Part shown: piece by piece, positions 8,262-16,239 of the stretch
How positions within the stretch are numbered: the stretch's first letter is position 1
How the letters are laid out: every line of letters starts with the position of its first letter
Origin: Gordonia oryzae
Lineage (GTDB): Bacteria; Actinomycetota; Actinomycetes; Mycobacteriales; Mycobacteriaceae
Length of the DNA: 64,000 nt
Assembly (NCBI RefSeq): GCF_003797185.1
Contig: NZ_RKMH01000017.1
Coordinates: 22,199 to 86,198, forward strand
Reading direction: 5' to 3'
Program-made: the position numbers and the translations under genes
Notes under the pieces: model-generated
Database searches by the model: none
What the model saw: the letters and a program-made list of their open reading frames with translations, nothing else
Told to the model about the DNA's origin: nothing

Positions 8262-8636
8262 AGGGGTCTGGGTGGCGACGCTCTACTGAGCACCGTCGGG
8301 CAGACTGCGGACAGATTCTCCGAGGACCACTTCGCCTACGGCCGTTGGTTATTCGTCCTCATCGGAATGACCGAGACGGTACTGACCGCGGCACCGGCAC
8401 TGACGGCTCGACGATTGCGCGCCGGTGTGCTTCGGCCCGGCTACTGGCTGGGCGCCACGGCGCCGATCGCCTGGGGCGCCATCAACACCGCCACGGCGGG
8501 GCTGCTGCACCTCGGTGCGCTGCCGCGTCCCGAGCCGTTCGACAGCGCGGCGGTCGTCGGCCATGCATTGCTCTGGAAGCCAGAGTTTCTCACGTGGGGT
8601 TGGCCGACAGAATGCGGCTCACCACAACGGCAGTGA
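8262..8636 (+). CDS. Hypothetical membrane-associated protein, 5' end unclear, possibly a relic
   Basis: The frame has strong actinobacterial codon bias from 8262 to 8636, but the first ATG is at 8367, which gives only 89 aa. Upstream of that ATG, coding-like sequence (for example YGRWLFVLIG) continues back to an in-frame TAG at 8259, and the same frame again looks coding before the TAG (ending RGLVHAGVST). No ATG or GTG opens the upstream part. Moderately hydrophobic segments suggest membrane association. Either a nonsense mutation has split a gene or an unusual start is used. No family recognised. Confidence 0.35.
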   Translation, partial: RGLGGDALLSTVGQTADRFSEDHFAYGRWLFVLIGMTETVLTAAPALTARRLRAGVLRPGYWLGATAPIAWGAINTATAGLLHLGALPRPEPFDSAAVVGHALLWKPEFLTWGWPTECGSPQRQ

Positions 8637-8656
8637 CGGATCTACGGCGGCTTTCG

Positions 8657-9160
8657 TCACGCGGTGGTGGCGAGCCGACCGAATCCGCTGCGGTGAAAGA
8701 TGAGCGGGCTGCCGGTCTCGGGGTGGTCGACGCCGTGCAACTCGAGCAGGACGATGATGTGGTCACCGGCCTCGACCTCGCGGTACACGGTGCAATCGAA
8801 TTGTGCGAGACCGTCATCGAGGGTGACGGCCCCCTCATCGGACGCGTTGAGGAGCACGCCGTCGAATCGCTGGGCCACCGGACCGGCGAGCTGCCGGCAG
8901 AGGACGTCCTGATGGTCGGCGAGCACGGTGACGCCGAGATGATCGGCGCGACGCAGATCCGGCCAGGTCTTCGAGGTGTTCGCGATCGACACCGACACCA
9001 GCGGCGGATCGAGGCTGACGCTGGTGAACGAGCTTGCGGCCAGGCCGATCACCGCTCCGTCGACCTCCGCGGCCACCGCGACGACGCCGGTGGGAAAGAT
9101 CCCGAACGCCTTGCGAAGTCGCGTGGCGTCGAGGTCCTGGTTGGTTCGGAACCCGCTCAC
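8657..9160 (-). CDS. Flavin reductase-like domain protein (HpaC type)
   Basis: A 167-aa NAD(P)H:flavin oxidoreductase that supplies reduced FMN/FAD to a partner monooxygenase. Family motifs include FPTGVVAVAAEVDG, GLAASSFTSVSLDPPLVSVSI and the late FDCTVYREVEAGDHIIVLLEL. GTG 9160 overlaps the preceding TGA by four bases, so it is translationally coupled in an operon with the truncated FMN reductase and the LLM monooxygenase. With the middle gene damaged, this protein is the likely flavin source for the monooxygenase. Confidence 0.9.
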   Translation of the reverse strand: MSGFRTNQDLDATRLRKAFGIFPTGVVAVAAEVDGAVIGLAASSFTSVSLDPPLVSVSIANTSKTWPDLRRADHLGVTVLADHQDVLCRQLAGPVAQRFDGVLLNASDEGAVTLDDGLAQFDCTVYREVEAGDHIIVLLELHGVDHPETGSPLIFHRSGFGRLATTA

Positions 9161-9378
9161 GCGTGCACCTCCGTCAATCGGGATACGACCGGCGCGGTCG
9201 CCGCCAACCAGTCGGCGTACGCCTCCGGATCGTCATGGCGGGAATCGACGACGTAGAGCCCGCGACCGGGGATGGTCCCGCCGATCTCGGTCAACACCGG
9301 CCGCACGGTGAGTTGGGTTCGACTGGCAGGCGTGGGATTCCCGACGACGACGGCGGTGATCACGGGGCCGACGGTCAC
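9157..9378 (-). pseudogene. NADPH-dependent FMN reductase with large in-frame internal deletion
   Basis: Only 73 codons remain of a family normally 180-200 aa. The N-terminal strand ITAVVVGNPTPASRT and the C-terminal block RPVLTEIGG...PGRGLYVVDS...AYADWLAA are both recognisable and joined directly, so roughly 110 central residues (most of the flavodoxin fold) are missing. The frame is intact and both 4-bp stop-start overlaps with neighbours are preserved. It cannot bind flavin in the usual way. Treated as a pseudogene, although it may still serve translational coupling. Confidence 0.75.
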
Positions 9379-10529
9379 GAGGCCGACACCGCTGCGACAG
9401 GCGCACCGAAGGGCACTGCGGCGCGAGTGACGCGCGGGGGCGCCGGATGTTCCCACAGTCCACGACGGGTCAGCTCCGGCAGCACGCCCTCGCCGAACCA
9501 GTACGCCTCTTCGAGGTGCGGATACCCCGACAATACGAACTCGTCGATGCCCACGTCGCGGTAGGCCTCGATGAGGTCGGCGATCTCGGTGTAGGAACCG
9601 ACCATCGCGGTCCCCGCCCCACCGCGCACCAGCCCGATACCGGCCCACAGATTCGGGTAGATCTCCAGGCCGTCCTTGGAACCCTTGTTGAGTGCGAGCA
9701 TCCGCTGCTGACCTTCCGACGCCGAGCGCTTCAGGCCGGACTGGATGCGGGCGATGTCCTCGGCGGAGATGTTCTCCAGCAACCGATCCGCCTCGGCCCA
9801 CGCCTCTTCCGAGGTCGCGCGGGCGATGGTGTGCAACCGGATGCCGTAGGTCAGTTCCCGCCCCTGCTCGGCGGCCGCGGAACGAACGCGCGCGACCTTC
9901 TCGGCCACCGCCTCGGGCGGTTCACCCCAGGTGAGGTAGACGTCGGCGTGCCTGGCGGCCACGGCGATTCCGGCCGCCGACGAGCCACCAAAGTAGATCT
10001 CGGGAAGCGGGTCCGGGATCTGGTGCAGGGTCGCGTTCTCCACCGAGAGGTACTTGCCCTCGAAGGTCAGCGTCTCCCCGGTCCACAGGCGACGGACGAT
10101 CTCGAGGAACTCGTCGGCGCGGGCGTAGCGCTCCTCCTTGGTGCTGAAGTCACCGAACATGGCCTGCTCGGCATCCTCACCACCGGTCACCACATTCAGC
10201 AGCAGGCGTCCGCCGGACAGATTCTGGAAGGTCCCGGCCATCTGCGCGGAGAGGAACGGAGCGGTGACACCGGGCCGGAAGGCCACCAGGAACTTCAGCC
10301 GCTCGGAGACGCTGCTGAGCATGGCCGTCGACACCCATGCGTCCTCGCACCATGCCCCGGTCGGGGTGAGCGCCGCGGAGAAGCCGAGTTGTTCGGCACT
10401 ACGCGCGATCTGTCCGAGGTAGGGCACCGACGCCGGACGTGACGAGGCCTGCGCCGCCACCCCGTGGCCGCCGCCGACCACCGTCCGGCCGTCGCCGCCG
10501 TTGGTGGGGAGAAACCAATGAAACTTCAC
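9375..10529 (-). CDS. LLM-class FMN-dependent monooxygenase (SsuD/alkanesulfonate type)
   Basis: A 384-aa luciferase-like TIM-barrel oxygenase. The start reads KFHWFLPTNGGDGR, the SsuD-like opening, and TPTGAWCEDAW, FRPGVTAP, NLSGGRLLLNVVTGG and YFGGSSAAG are typical of sulfonate/sulfone desulfurising enzymes. GTG 10529 gives the family start; an upstream in-frame GTG at 10568 is possible. It uses FMNH2 made by a reductase; the operon holds one intact flavin reductase and one deleted FMN reductase. Alkanesulfonate or dialkylsulfone is the likely substrate class. Confidence 0.9.
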   Translation of the reverse strand: MKFHWFLPTNGGDGRTVVGGGHGVAAQASSRPASVPYLGQIARSAEQLGFSAALTPTGAWCEDAWVSTAMLSSVSERLKFLVAFRPGVTAPFLSAQMAGTFQNLSGGRLLLNVVTGGEDAEQAMFGDFSTKEERYARADEFLEIVRRLWTGETLTFEGKYLSVENATLHQIPDPLPEIYFGGSSAAGIAVAARHADVYLTWGEPPEAVAEKVARVRSAAAEQGRELTYGIRLHTIARATSEEAWAEADRLLENISAEDIARIQSGLKRSASEGQQRMLALNKGSKDGLEIYPNLWAGIGLVRGGAGTAMVGSYTEIADLIEAYRDVGIDEFVLSGYPHLEEAYWFGEGVLPELTRRGLWEHPAPPRVTRAAVPFGAPVAAVSAS

Positions 10530-10820
10530 GCCTGATCGATCCACTTTCGACTCGGGGATACCGTGCACAACCAGACCATTTCATCCGACTCGCTCGGCTC
10601 ACCCAAGGGTTTTCCGCGCGGCGAGTCAATCCCCGCGGCCCCCGTCCGGACCACCGGACAATAAGCCCCACTCGGCCCGACCCTCCCAGGTGGTCGAAGC
10701 ACGCACCCGATCGACCTCCCACGTGCCCTTCGCGGAGGTCGAGGTGCGCCGGAGCGCTGGCGACGGAGCCTCGGGACCTTGTGCACCGGTGACGGTTTCG
10801 GGTTCCAGCGTCGGCTTGCC

Positions 10821-10875
10821 GAGGTCTCGAGACGCTTCGTGCTCGCTGCACCCGCACGAGGCTCCTCGACCACCG
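10821..10875. repeat. Intergenic REP-like element in the 372-bp gene-free stretch 10530-10901
   Basis: The segment carries TCTCGAGACGCTTCGTGCTC near its start and GGCTCCTCGACCACCGG at its end, an imperfect dyad. It resembles short dispersed intergenic repeats I associate with Gordonia and relatives; this is from memory and not searched. The rest of 10530-10901 holds the presumed leader of the LLM operon and no convincing gene. A shorter, similar stretch (TGGTCGAAGCACGC) begins near 10692. Confidence 0.4.
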
Positions 10876-10901
10876 GGGAGGATCACCGGAGGTCGGCCCG
10901 C

Positions 10902-11912
10902 TCAGTCGTCGGAAGTGATCAGTTCGTGGATGAACTCCATTTTCTCCAGGACCTTCGGCGGAAGTACGAAGGGATAGAGGTCCTGATGGCCCATCGAGCG
11001 GTTGATCTGGTTGAGCGCCCAGGTCAGCGGCAGCCACCATTCGATGATGCGATCGAATCCCACCTGACCGGGGAGGTCGGCATCGAGGGTGGCGCCGGCC
11101 GGGGCCAGGGCGAACGCCGCGGCCGTGTCGAGGGTGTCGCGGATGTGCAGATAGTGGGCGAAGGTCTCGGCCCAGTCCTCGGCCGGATGCATGGTGGCGT
11201 AGGACGAGACGTAGTCGTCCTTCCAGTTCTCCGGCGGCCCGTCGCCGTAGTGGCGATCGAGGGCGGCCTGATAGTCCTCGTCGGGATCACCGAACAGTTC
11301 CTCGTAGCGCCCGCGATTGGGGCCGTCACCGACGAGCACCATCTGATAGAAGTGGCCGATTTCGTGTCGGAAGTGGCCGATGAGGGTGCGGTAGGGCTCG
11401 TCCATCGACACCCGCAGCTGTTCGCGGTGGACGTCGTCGCCCTCGGCGAGGTCGAGGGTGACCACACCGTTGGCGTGACCGGTGATGACCTGTTGGGTGG
11501 CACTGGAGAGCAGGTCGAAGGCCAGGCCGATCTCCGGGTCCTCGTCCTTGCCGAAGATCGGCAGATGGAGTTCGTCGAGTTCGACGATGACGCGGCGCTT
11601 GGCGAGTTCGGCCTCGGCGAAGGCGGCCATGGCGTCGTTGTCGGAGTCGTCGGGACGGGTGCGGGTGAGCCGGCACGACTCACACAGAGCGGGCAACCCC
11701 TCACCGATCTCGACAAGCCAATTGCACGCCGCGACGCCGCTGTTGGCGCAGCGACCGATCAACGTGTCGTCGACCTGGGCTTGCGCCTTGTCGTCGAGGA
11801 CCTGGATGGTTCGAGAGGGCAGATGGAAGCCCAGCGAGCTCGCGCAGTTCAGACACAGCGAGTTCTCGAAAATCAGCTGCTGGCCACACTTACGGCAGTG
11901 GAAATCGCGCAA
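10902..11912 (-). CDS. Zinc-ribbon plus zinc metallopeptidase (putative zinc-binding peptidase family)
   Basis: A 336-aa protein. An N-terminal zinc ribbon (FHCRKCGQQL, then SLCLNC, with further cysteines in ANSGVAACN and LCESC) is followed by a peptidase-like domain containing RHEIGHFYQ, an HExxH zinc site, with a downstream E in the DWAETFAHYLHI segment. TTG 11912 is chosen because AAGGAG lies seven bases upstream and the protein then begins at the ribbon. Members are widespread in actinobacteria without an assigned substrate. Monocistronic. Confidence 0.85.
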   Translation of the reverse strand: MRDFHCRKCGQQLIFENSLCLNCASSLGFHLPSRTIQVLDDKAQAQVDDTLIGRCANSGVAACNWLVEIGEGLPALCESCRLTRTRPDDSDNDAMAAFAEAELAKRRVIVELDELHLPIFGKDEDPEIGLAFDLLSSATQQVITGHANGVVTLDLAEGDDVHREQLRVSMDEPYRTLIGHFRHEIGHFYQMVLVGDGPNRGRYEELFGDPDEDYQAALDRHYGDGPPENWKDDYVSSYATMHPAEDWAETFAHYLHIRDTLDTAAAFALAPAGATLDADLPGQVGFDRIIEWWLPLTWALNQINRSMGHQDLYPFVLPPKVLEKMEFIHELITSDD

Positions 11913-12074
11913 CGTTGCACTCCTTGGGTGAAGTCGAGCTCGGGTATCGCGGGGTCGCGTGGATCTCAGATTGGCCCGGAACGGCCCCCGCACATGCTCG
12001 ACGCGGACCTGGCCCATCGATCTTTCTGTCGGAACACATGGCCGAATGTGCACATGTGAGTGCCTGACATCACA

Positions 12075-12935
12075 CTACGGGGTGGGGCCCACCGCCGCAG
12101 GCAACCGCGCGTCGGCCGACCACTGTGACCACGACCCCGGGAACAAGGTGCCCGAGAACCCGGCGATGGCCAGCGCCGCGAGCTCGTGCGCGGCGTTGAT
12201 TCCCGATCCGCAGTACGCAATGACCTGCGCATTCTCGGTGACCCCGGCCTCGGTGAACCGTTCCCGCAATTGCTCCGGCGAGAGGAACCGCCCGTCGTCG
12301 GCGAGATTCCCGACCGTCGGGACACTGACGGCGCCGGGCACATGTCCGGCGCGGGAATCCATCGGTTCGGTCTCCCCGCGATACCGTTCGACGGCGCGGG
12401 CATCGAGGATGACCACGTCATCGCGGCCGTCCCGGATCTCCGAGGACAATCGCGCCACCTCGTCCAGCGATACCTGTGGGAGACCGCCGCCGGTCAGGCT
12501 GACGGTGCCCGGCCGCGCGGCGGTGTCGCCGGCGGAGACACGCATCCCGGCCGAGCGCCAGGCGTCGAGCCCACCGTCGAGCATTCTGACCTCGGCGTGT
12601 CCGGCCCAGGTCAGCAACCACCACGCGCGGGCTGCCGCCAGGTTGCCGATGTCGTCGTAGACCACCACCGACGACGAGTCGTCCACACCCCAGCGTCGGG
12701 CGGCCTCCTGCAGGCGATCCGAGGACGGCAGCGGGTGGCGCCCTAGTTCGGCCGACGGCGGGTCGGCCAGTTCGGAATCGAGATCGACGTAGACGGCGCC
12801 GGGGAGGTGACCCTGCCGATACCGGTCACGCCCATCGGTCCGCCCCAGCGCCCAGCGGACGTCGAGGATCACCGGCGGATGGGCCGAGAGCATCTCCTCG
12901 GTCAGCGAGTCGACGTCGATCAGGTTCTGCGCCAT
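12075..12935 (-). CDS. sseA: Tandem-rhodanese sulfurtransferase (SseA-like)
   Basis: A 286-aa protein with two rhodanese domains. The N-terminal, inactive domain contains ILDVRWALG and DDIGNLAAARAWWLL; the C-terminal, catalytic domain has VIAYCGSGINA with the persulfide-carrying cysteine. It transfers sulfur from thiosulfate or 3-mercaptopyruvate. ATG 12935 is preferred: GAGGAG lies nine bases upstream, whereas ATG 12941 is too close. It directly follows the TetR gene (stop at 12942-12944), so it is co-transcribed with the AlkX-like regulator. Confidence 0.92.
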   Translation of the reverse strand: MAQNLIDVDSLTEEMLSAHPPVILDVRWALGRTDGRDRYRQGHLPGAVYVDLDSELADPPSAELGRHPLPSSDRLQEAARRWGVDDSSSVVVYDDIGNLAAARAWWLLTWAGHAEVRMLDGGLDAWRSAGMRVSAGDTAARPGTVSLTGGGLPQVSLDEVARLSSEIRDGRDDVVILDARAVERYRGETEPMDSRAGHVPGAVSVPTVGNLADDGRFLSPEQLRERFTEAGVTENAQVIAYCGSGINAAHELAALAIAGFSGTLFPGSWSQWSADARLPAAVGPTP

Positions 12936-12941
12936 GAACAT

Positions 12942-13577
12942 TCACTCCTCGGTCGGCAGGGTGACAGCCGCCCCCGAGTCACCGCCGCGGGCAGCGATGA
13001 CCGCAGGGGCCATGACCGCAGCGAGGTCGGCGGCGACATCGCGGTCGCTCTCGGGTGGCATCGCCACGTAGCTCAGTGCCATGCGCGTGATCGCCCGCGC
13101 GATGCACACCGCGTCGTCGTCGGCGAGCCCGAGCCACGAGGTGGTGAGCATGCCGGTGAGACTAGCGCTCGCGGTCGTGATCAGCGGCGCGGCATCGGTG
13201 GTGATCAGCCTCAGTAGATCCGGCTTGGCCTCACCGCGCTGGAGCGAGGTGATGAGCGGGTCGGCTGCGGCCACGGCAAAGAAGGCGGCGAACGCATCGT
13301 GCAGCGCGCCGCGGATATCGTTCGGGCGCTCGGCGACGGTCGATGCGACGATGCCGGCGAATTCCGTGGCCAGGCGCATCGCGTACGCCTGCGCCAGACC
13401 GTGGCGGGAACCGAACTCGTTGTACACCGTTTGCCGTCCGACGCCCGATTTCCGGGCGACGTCGGCCATCGTGATCGATGGCCAGTCCTTTTCGACCAGC
13501 AGATCCCGCAGACCGTCGAGCAGAGTTGTGCGCAAGAGTGCCCTACTCGCCTCCGCATAGGTCTGCCGGGTGTTCAC
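12942..13577 (-). CDS. TetR regulator, AlkX-like, divergent from the CYP153 fusion
   Basis: A 211-aa repressor. The N-terminus YAEASRALLRTTLLDGLRDL and helix-turn-helix MADVARKSGVGRQTVYNEFGSR, then LAQAYAMRLA and SLQRGEAKPDLLRLITTDAAPLI, follow the pattern of mycobacterial/rhodococcal AlkX-type regulators of alkane hydroxylase operons (family knowledge). It is divergent to a CYP153 gene, with two matching palindromes (13707-13729, 13737-13759) in the intergenic region. A fatty-acid or alkane-derived ligand is a reasonable inference. It is followed immediately by the sulfurtransferase gene. Confidence 0.9.
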   Translation of the reverse strand: MNTRQTYAEASRALLRTTLLDGLRDLLVEKDWPSITMADVARKSGVGRQTVYNEFGSRHGLAQAYAMRLATEFAGIVASTVAERPNDIRGALHDAFAAFFAVAAADPLITSLQRGEAKPDLLRLITTDAAPLITTASASLTGMLTTSWLGLADDDAVCIARAITRMALSYVAMPPESDRDVAADLAAVMAPAVIAARGGDSGAAVTLPTEE

Positions 13578-13706
13578 CTCGACGAGATTACCGAGCCGGC
13601 CAGCGGGCCGATCGCCAGAGTCGAGGGGTCACGGGCCGGTACGAATTCCGAGCGGCGGCCCCACCGGTCCCCGTCCATGGCCGAGCCCACACTCGATCCG
13701 ACGTCA

Positions 13707-13759
13707 AGACAAATTGTGTCAGTTTGTCTCCGATGCAGACAATTACTCTGCTATTGTCT
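13707..13759. promoter_or_regulatory. Twin operators AGACAAW-N9-WTTGTCT before the CYP153 fusion
   Basis: Site 1 (13707-13729) is AGACAAA-N9-TTTGTCT and site 2 (13737-13759) is AGACAAT-N9-ATTGTCT. Both are 23 bp, have perfect 7-bp arms and the same 9-bp spacer, and their centres are 30 bp apart (about three helical turns). Site 2 contains the likely -10 (TATTGT at 13752-13757) of the plus-strand gene. The AlkX-like TetR encoded next door is the obvious ligand-responsive binder. Confidence 0.7.
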
Positions 13760-13785
13760 AAGAACCCCGGAACCCAGCGAAAGCG

Positions 13786-16239
13786 ATGGTTGTCATGCGC
13801 GTTGTCGATCGACTCATCAACAAAGCCCAGGTCGTGGTGCCGATGGAACGCCAAATCCAGGGTCTGCATCTGTTCCAGCGCGCCAAGAGGCTGATGGTCG
13901 ACGATGGCCAGCCACGTTTCGAGGCGTCGGAGATCCCCGACGTTGCGGACCTGGATCTCACCGAGATCGACGTCAGCAATCCATTCTTGTGGCGTCAAGG
14001 ACACTGGCAGCCCTACTTCAAGAGGCTGCGAGACGAAGCGCCCGTGCACTTTCGGGCTGACAGCGCTTTCGGCCCATTCTGGTCGGTGACCCGCTACGAC
14101 GACATCGTCACCGTCGACAAGGACTTTCAGACCTTCTCCGCCGAACCCCAGATCGTTCTCGGCGCGCCACCCGAAGGACTCGATATCGAGATGTTCATCG
14201 CGATGGACCCGCCGCGCCACGACCAGCAACGCGCCGCGGTTCAGGGCGTTGTCGCTCCGCGGAATCTGGAGGAGATGGAGGGCCTGATCCGTTCGCGGGT
14301 TCGAGATGTCCTAGACGCGCTGCCGGTGGGTGAGCCGTTCGACTGGGTCGAGGGGGTCAGTGTGGAACTGACCTCACGGATGCTGGCCACGCTGCTGGAC
14401 TTCCCGTACGAGGACCGACGCAAGCTGGTGCAGTGGACCGACTTGGTGGCCACCAGTGCGTCGGCCACCGGCGGGGTCAACAACACCGATGAGATCTATC
14501 GGGGCGCCGCCGACATGGCACGGAGCTTCAGCGCACTATGGCACGACAAAGCGGCTCGTCTGGCGGCCGGAGAGAAGCCCGGGTACGACCTGATCACCCT
14601 CATGCAGCTCTCCGACGACACCAACGATCTGATCAACCGCCCGATGGAGTTCCTCGGCAACCTCGTGTTACTGGTCGTGGGCGGTAACGACACCACACGC
14701 AACTCGATGACCGGCGGTGTGCTCGCGCTCAACCAGTTCCCAGATCAGTTCGACCGCCTCCGCACCAACCCTGGGCTCGTGCCCAAGCTGGTCCACGAGA
14801 TCCTTCGATGGCAGACCCCGCTGGCCTACATGCGTCGGGTCGCCACACGTGACACCGTGTTGAACGGCCAGTTCATCCGTCAGGGCGACAAGGTGGTGAT
14901 GTGGTACGCCTCGGCCAACCGGGACGAGCGCACCTTCGACGACCCGGACAGCTTCGTGATCGACCGCCGCAATGCCCGCCACCACCTGGCCTTCGGGATC
15001 GGCACGCACCGCTGCATGGGGAGCCGGCTGGCGGAGTTGCAGTTGCGCATTCTGTGGGAGGAACTGCTGACCCGATTCGACGACGTCGAGGTTCTTGCGG
15101 AGCCGGAGCGCGTGCAGTCGAACTTCGTGCGGGGTTACAGCTCGATGATGGTGCGCCTTACCCCGATCGGCGGTCGGCGGCCCGAGCCGGGCCCCTACCG
15201 CACACATCTACGCGAGGCCGGTGACAACGACTCTGCAGCAAGCAGTTCGGCCCACGTGCCTGCACGACCATCTCACGGAAACCGTGGTGCAGCATTGCGG
15301 ACGCTCGATCTGCGGGTGGCGCGCCGGCGGACCGCGGCTGAGGGTGTCGTTGAGCTCACCCTGACCGATCCCGACGGCGGTTCGCTACCCGCCTGGAGTC
15401 CGGGCTCGCACATCGAGCTTCTGCTGCGTCCGGGGATGTCGAAGCACTACTCCCTCTGCGGAGATCCTGCAGACCGCTCGTCATGGACCGTCGCGGTTCT
15501 GCGTGAGCGCAACGGCCGCGGCGGATCCGAGTTCGTTCACGACAAGCTGTTCGAGGGCTCGCACCTGCAGGTCAGGGGTCCCCGCAACCACTTCCCGCTC
15601 GTCGGCTCACCGCGATATTTGTTCATCGCCGGCGGCATCGGTATCACCCCGGTTCGCGCTATGATCGGCGCGGCGCAGGCGGACGGGGCCGAGTGGAACC
15701 TGTTGTACTGCGGTCGGTCTCGGAACTCCATGGCATTCCTCGACGAACTGGGCGCCGACGATCGGGTAACGGTCTGGGCCAGCGACGAACGCCGCGGGCG
15801 GTTCGATCTCGACGCAATACTCGGCGAGCCGCGGACCGACACCCTGGTCTATTGCTGCGGACCCGCCGCGCTGATGGACGACGTCGAGGAGATGTGCGCT
15901 GCATGGCCGGACGGGAGCGTGCATCTCGAACGGTTTGTCGCCGCGACCGGTCACGCACCCGAGGGCGCACTCGACTCCTTCGAGGTGGAGTGCGCGGCTT
16001 CAGGGGTGACTGTCACGGTCGAACCGGACACGACGATCTTCGCCGCGGTCGAGGAGGCCGGCGTCGACGTCATCGGGTCGTGTATGGAAGGCATCTGCGG
16101 TACATGTGAGGCTGACGTTCTCTGCGGCTCCCCCGACCACCGCGACTCCGTGCTGTCACGTGCCGAACGCGAACGCGGCGACACGGTCATGACCTGCGTC
16201 TCCCGATCGCTCTCGCCAAAGCTGGTGCTCGACCTATAG
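13786..16239 (+). CDS. CYP153-family cytochrome P450 fused to a phthalate-dioxygenase-type reductase
   Basis: An 817-aa self-sufficient monooxygenase. Residues about 55-465 are a CYP153-type terminal alkane hydroxylase: DVSNPFLW...YFKRLRDEAPVHF, MFIAMDPPRHD, the I-helix VGGNDTTRNSMTGG, and the heme loop FGIGTHRCMG with Cys410. After a low-complexity linker (about 470-505) comes a reductase: FMN site KHYSLCGDP, NAD(P)H site GGIGITPVRAM, and a 2Fe-2S domain with Cys766, 771, 774 and 804 (C-x4-C-x2-C-x29-C). The domain order equals that of CYP116B enzymes. CYP153 proteins normally use separate ferredoxin and reductase. ATG 13786 or 13795 could be the start. Expected role: hydroxylation of n-alkanes or fatty acids at a terminal carbon. 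Confidence 0.93.
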   Translation: MVVMRVVDRLINKAQVVVPMERQIQGLHLFQRAKRLMVDDGQPRFEASEIPDVADLDLTEIDVSNPFLWRQGHWQPYFKRLRDEAPVHFRADSAFGPFWSVTRYDDIVTVDKDFQTFSAEPQIVLGAPPEGLDIEMFIAMDPPRHDQQRAAVQGVVAPRNLEEMEGLIRSRVRDVLDALPVGEPFDWVEGVSVELTSRMLATLLDFPYEDRRKLVQWTDLVATSASATGGVNNTDEIYRGAADMARSFSALWHDKAARLAAGEKPGYDLITLMQLSDDTNDLINRPMEFLGNLVLLVVGGNDTTRNSMTGGVLALNQFPDQFDRLRTNPGLVPKLVHEILRWQTPLAYMRRVATRDTVLNGQFIRQGDKVVMWYASANRDERTFDDPDSFVIDRRNARHHLAFGIGTHRCMGSRLAELQLRILWEELLTRFDDVEVLAEPERVQSNFVRGYSSMMVRLTPIGGRRPEPGPYRTHLREAGDNDSAASSSAHVPARPSHGNRGAALRTLDLRVARRRTAAEGVVELTLTDPDGGSLPAWSPGSHIELLLRPGMSKHYSLCGDPADRSSWTVAVLRERNGRGGSEFVHDKLFEGSHLQVRGPRNHFPLVGSPRYLFIAGGIGITPVRAMIGAAQADGAEWNLLYCGRSRNSMAFLDELGADDRVTVWASDERRGRFDLDAILGEPRTDTLVYCCGPAALMDDVEEMCAAWPDGSVHLERFVAATGHAPEGALDSFEVECAASGVTVTVEPDTTIFAAVEEAGVDVIGSCMEGICGTCEADVLCGSPDHRDSVLSRAERERGDTVMTCVSRSLSPKLVLDL

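Noticed and set aside
9447..10442. A 331-aa plus-strand frame opposite the LLM monooxygenase
   Set aside because: Antisense shadow of a clear LLM gene, no start signal and no recognisable domain.
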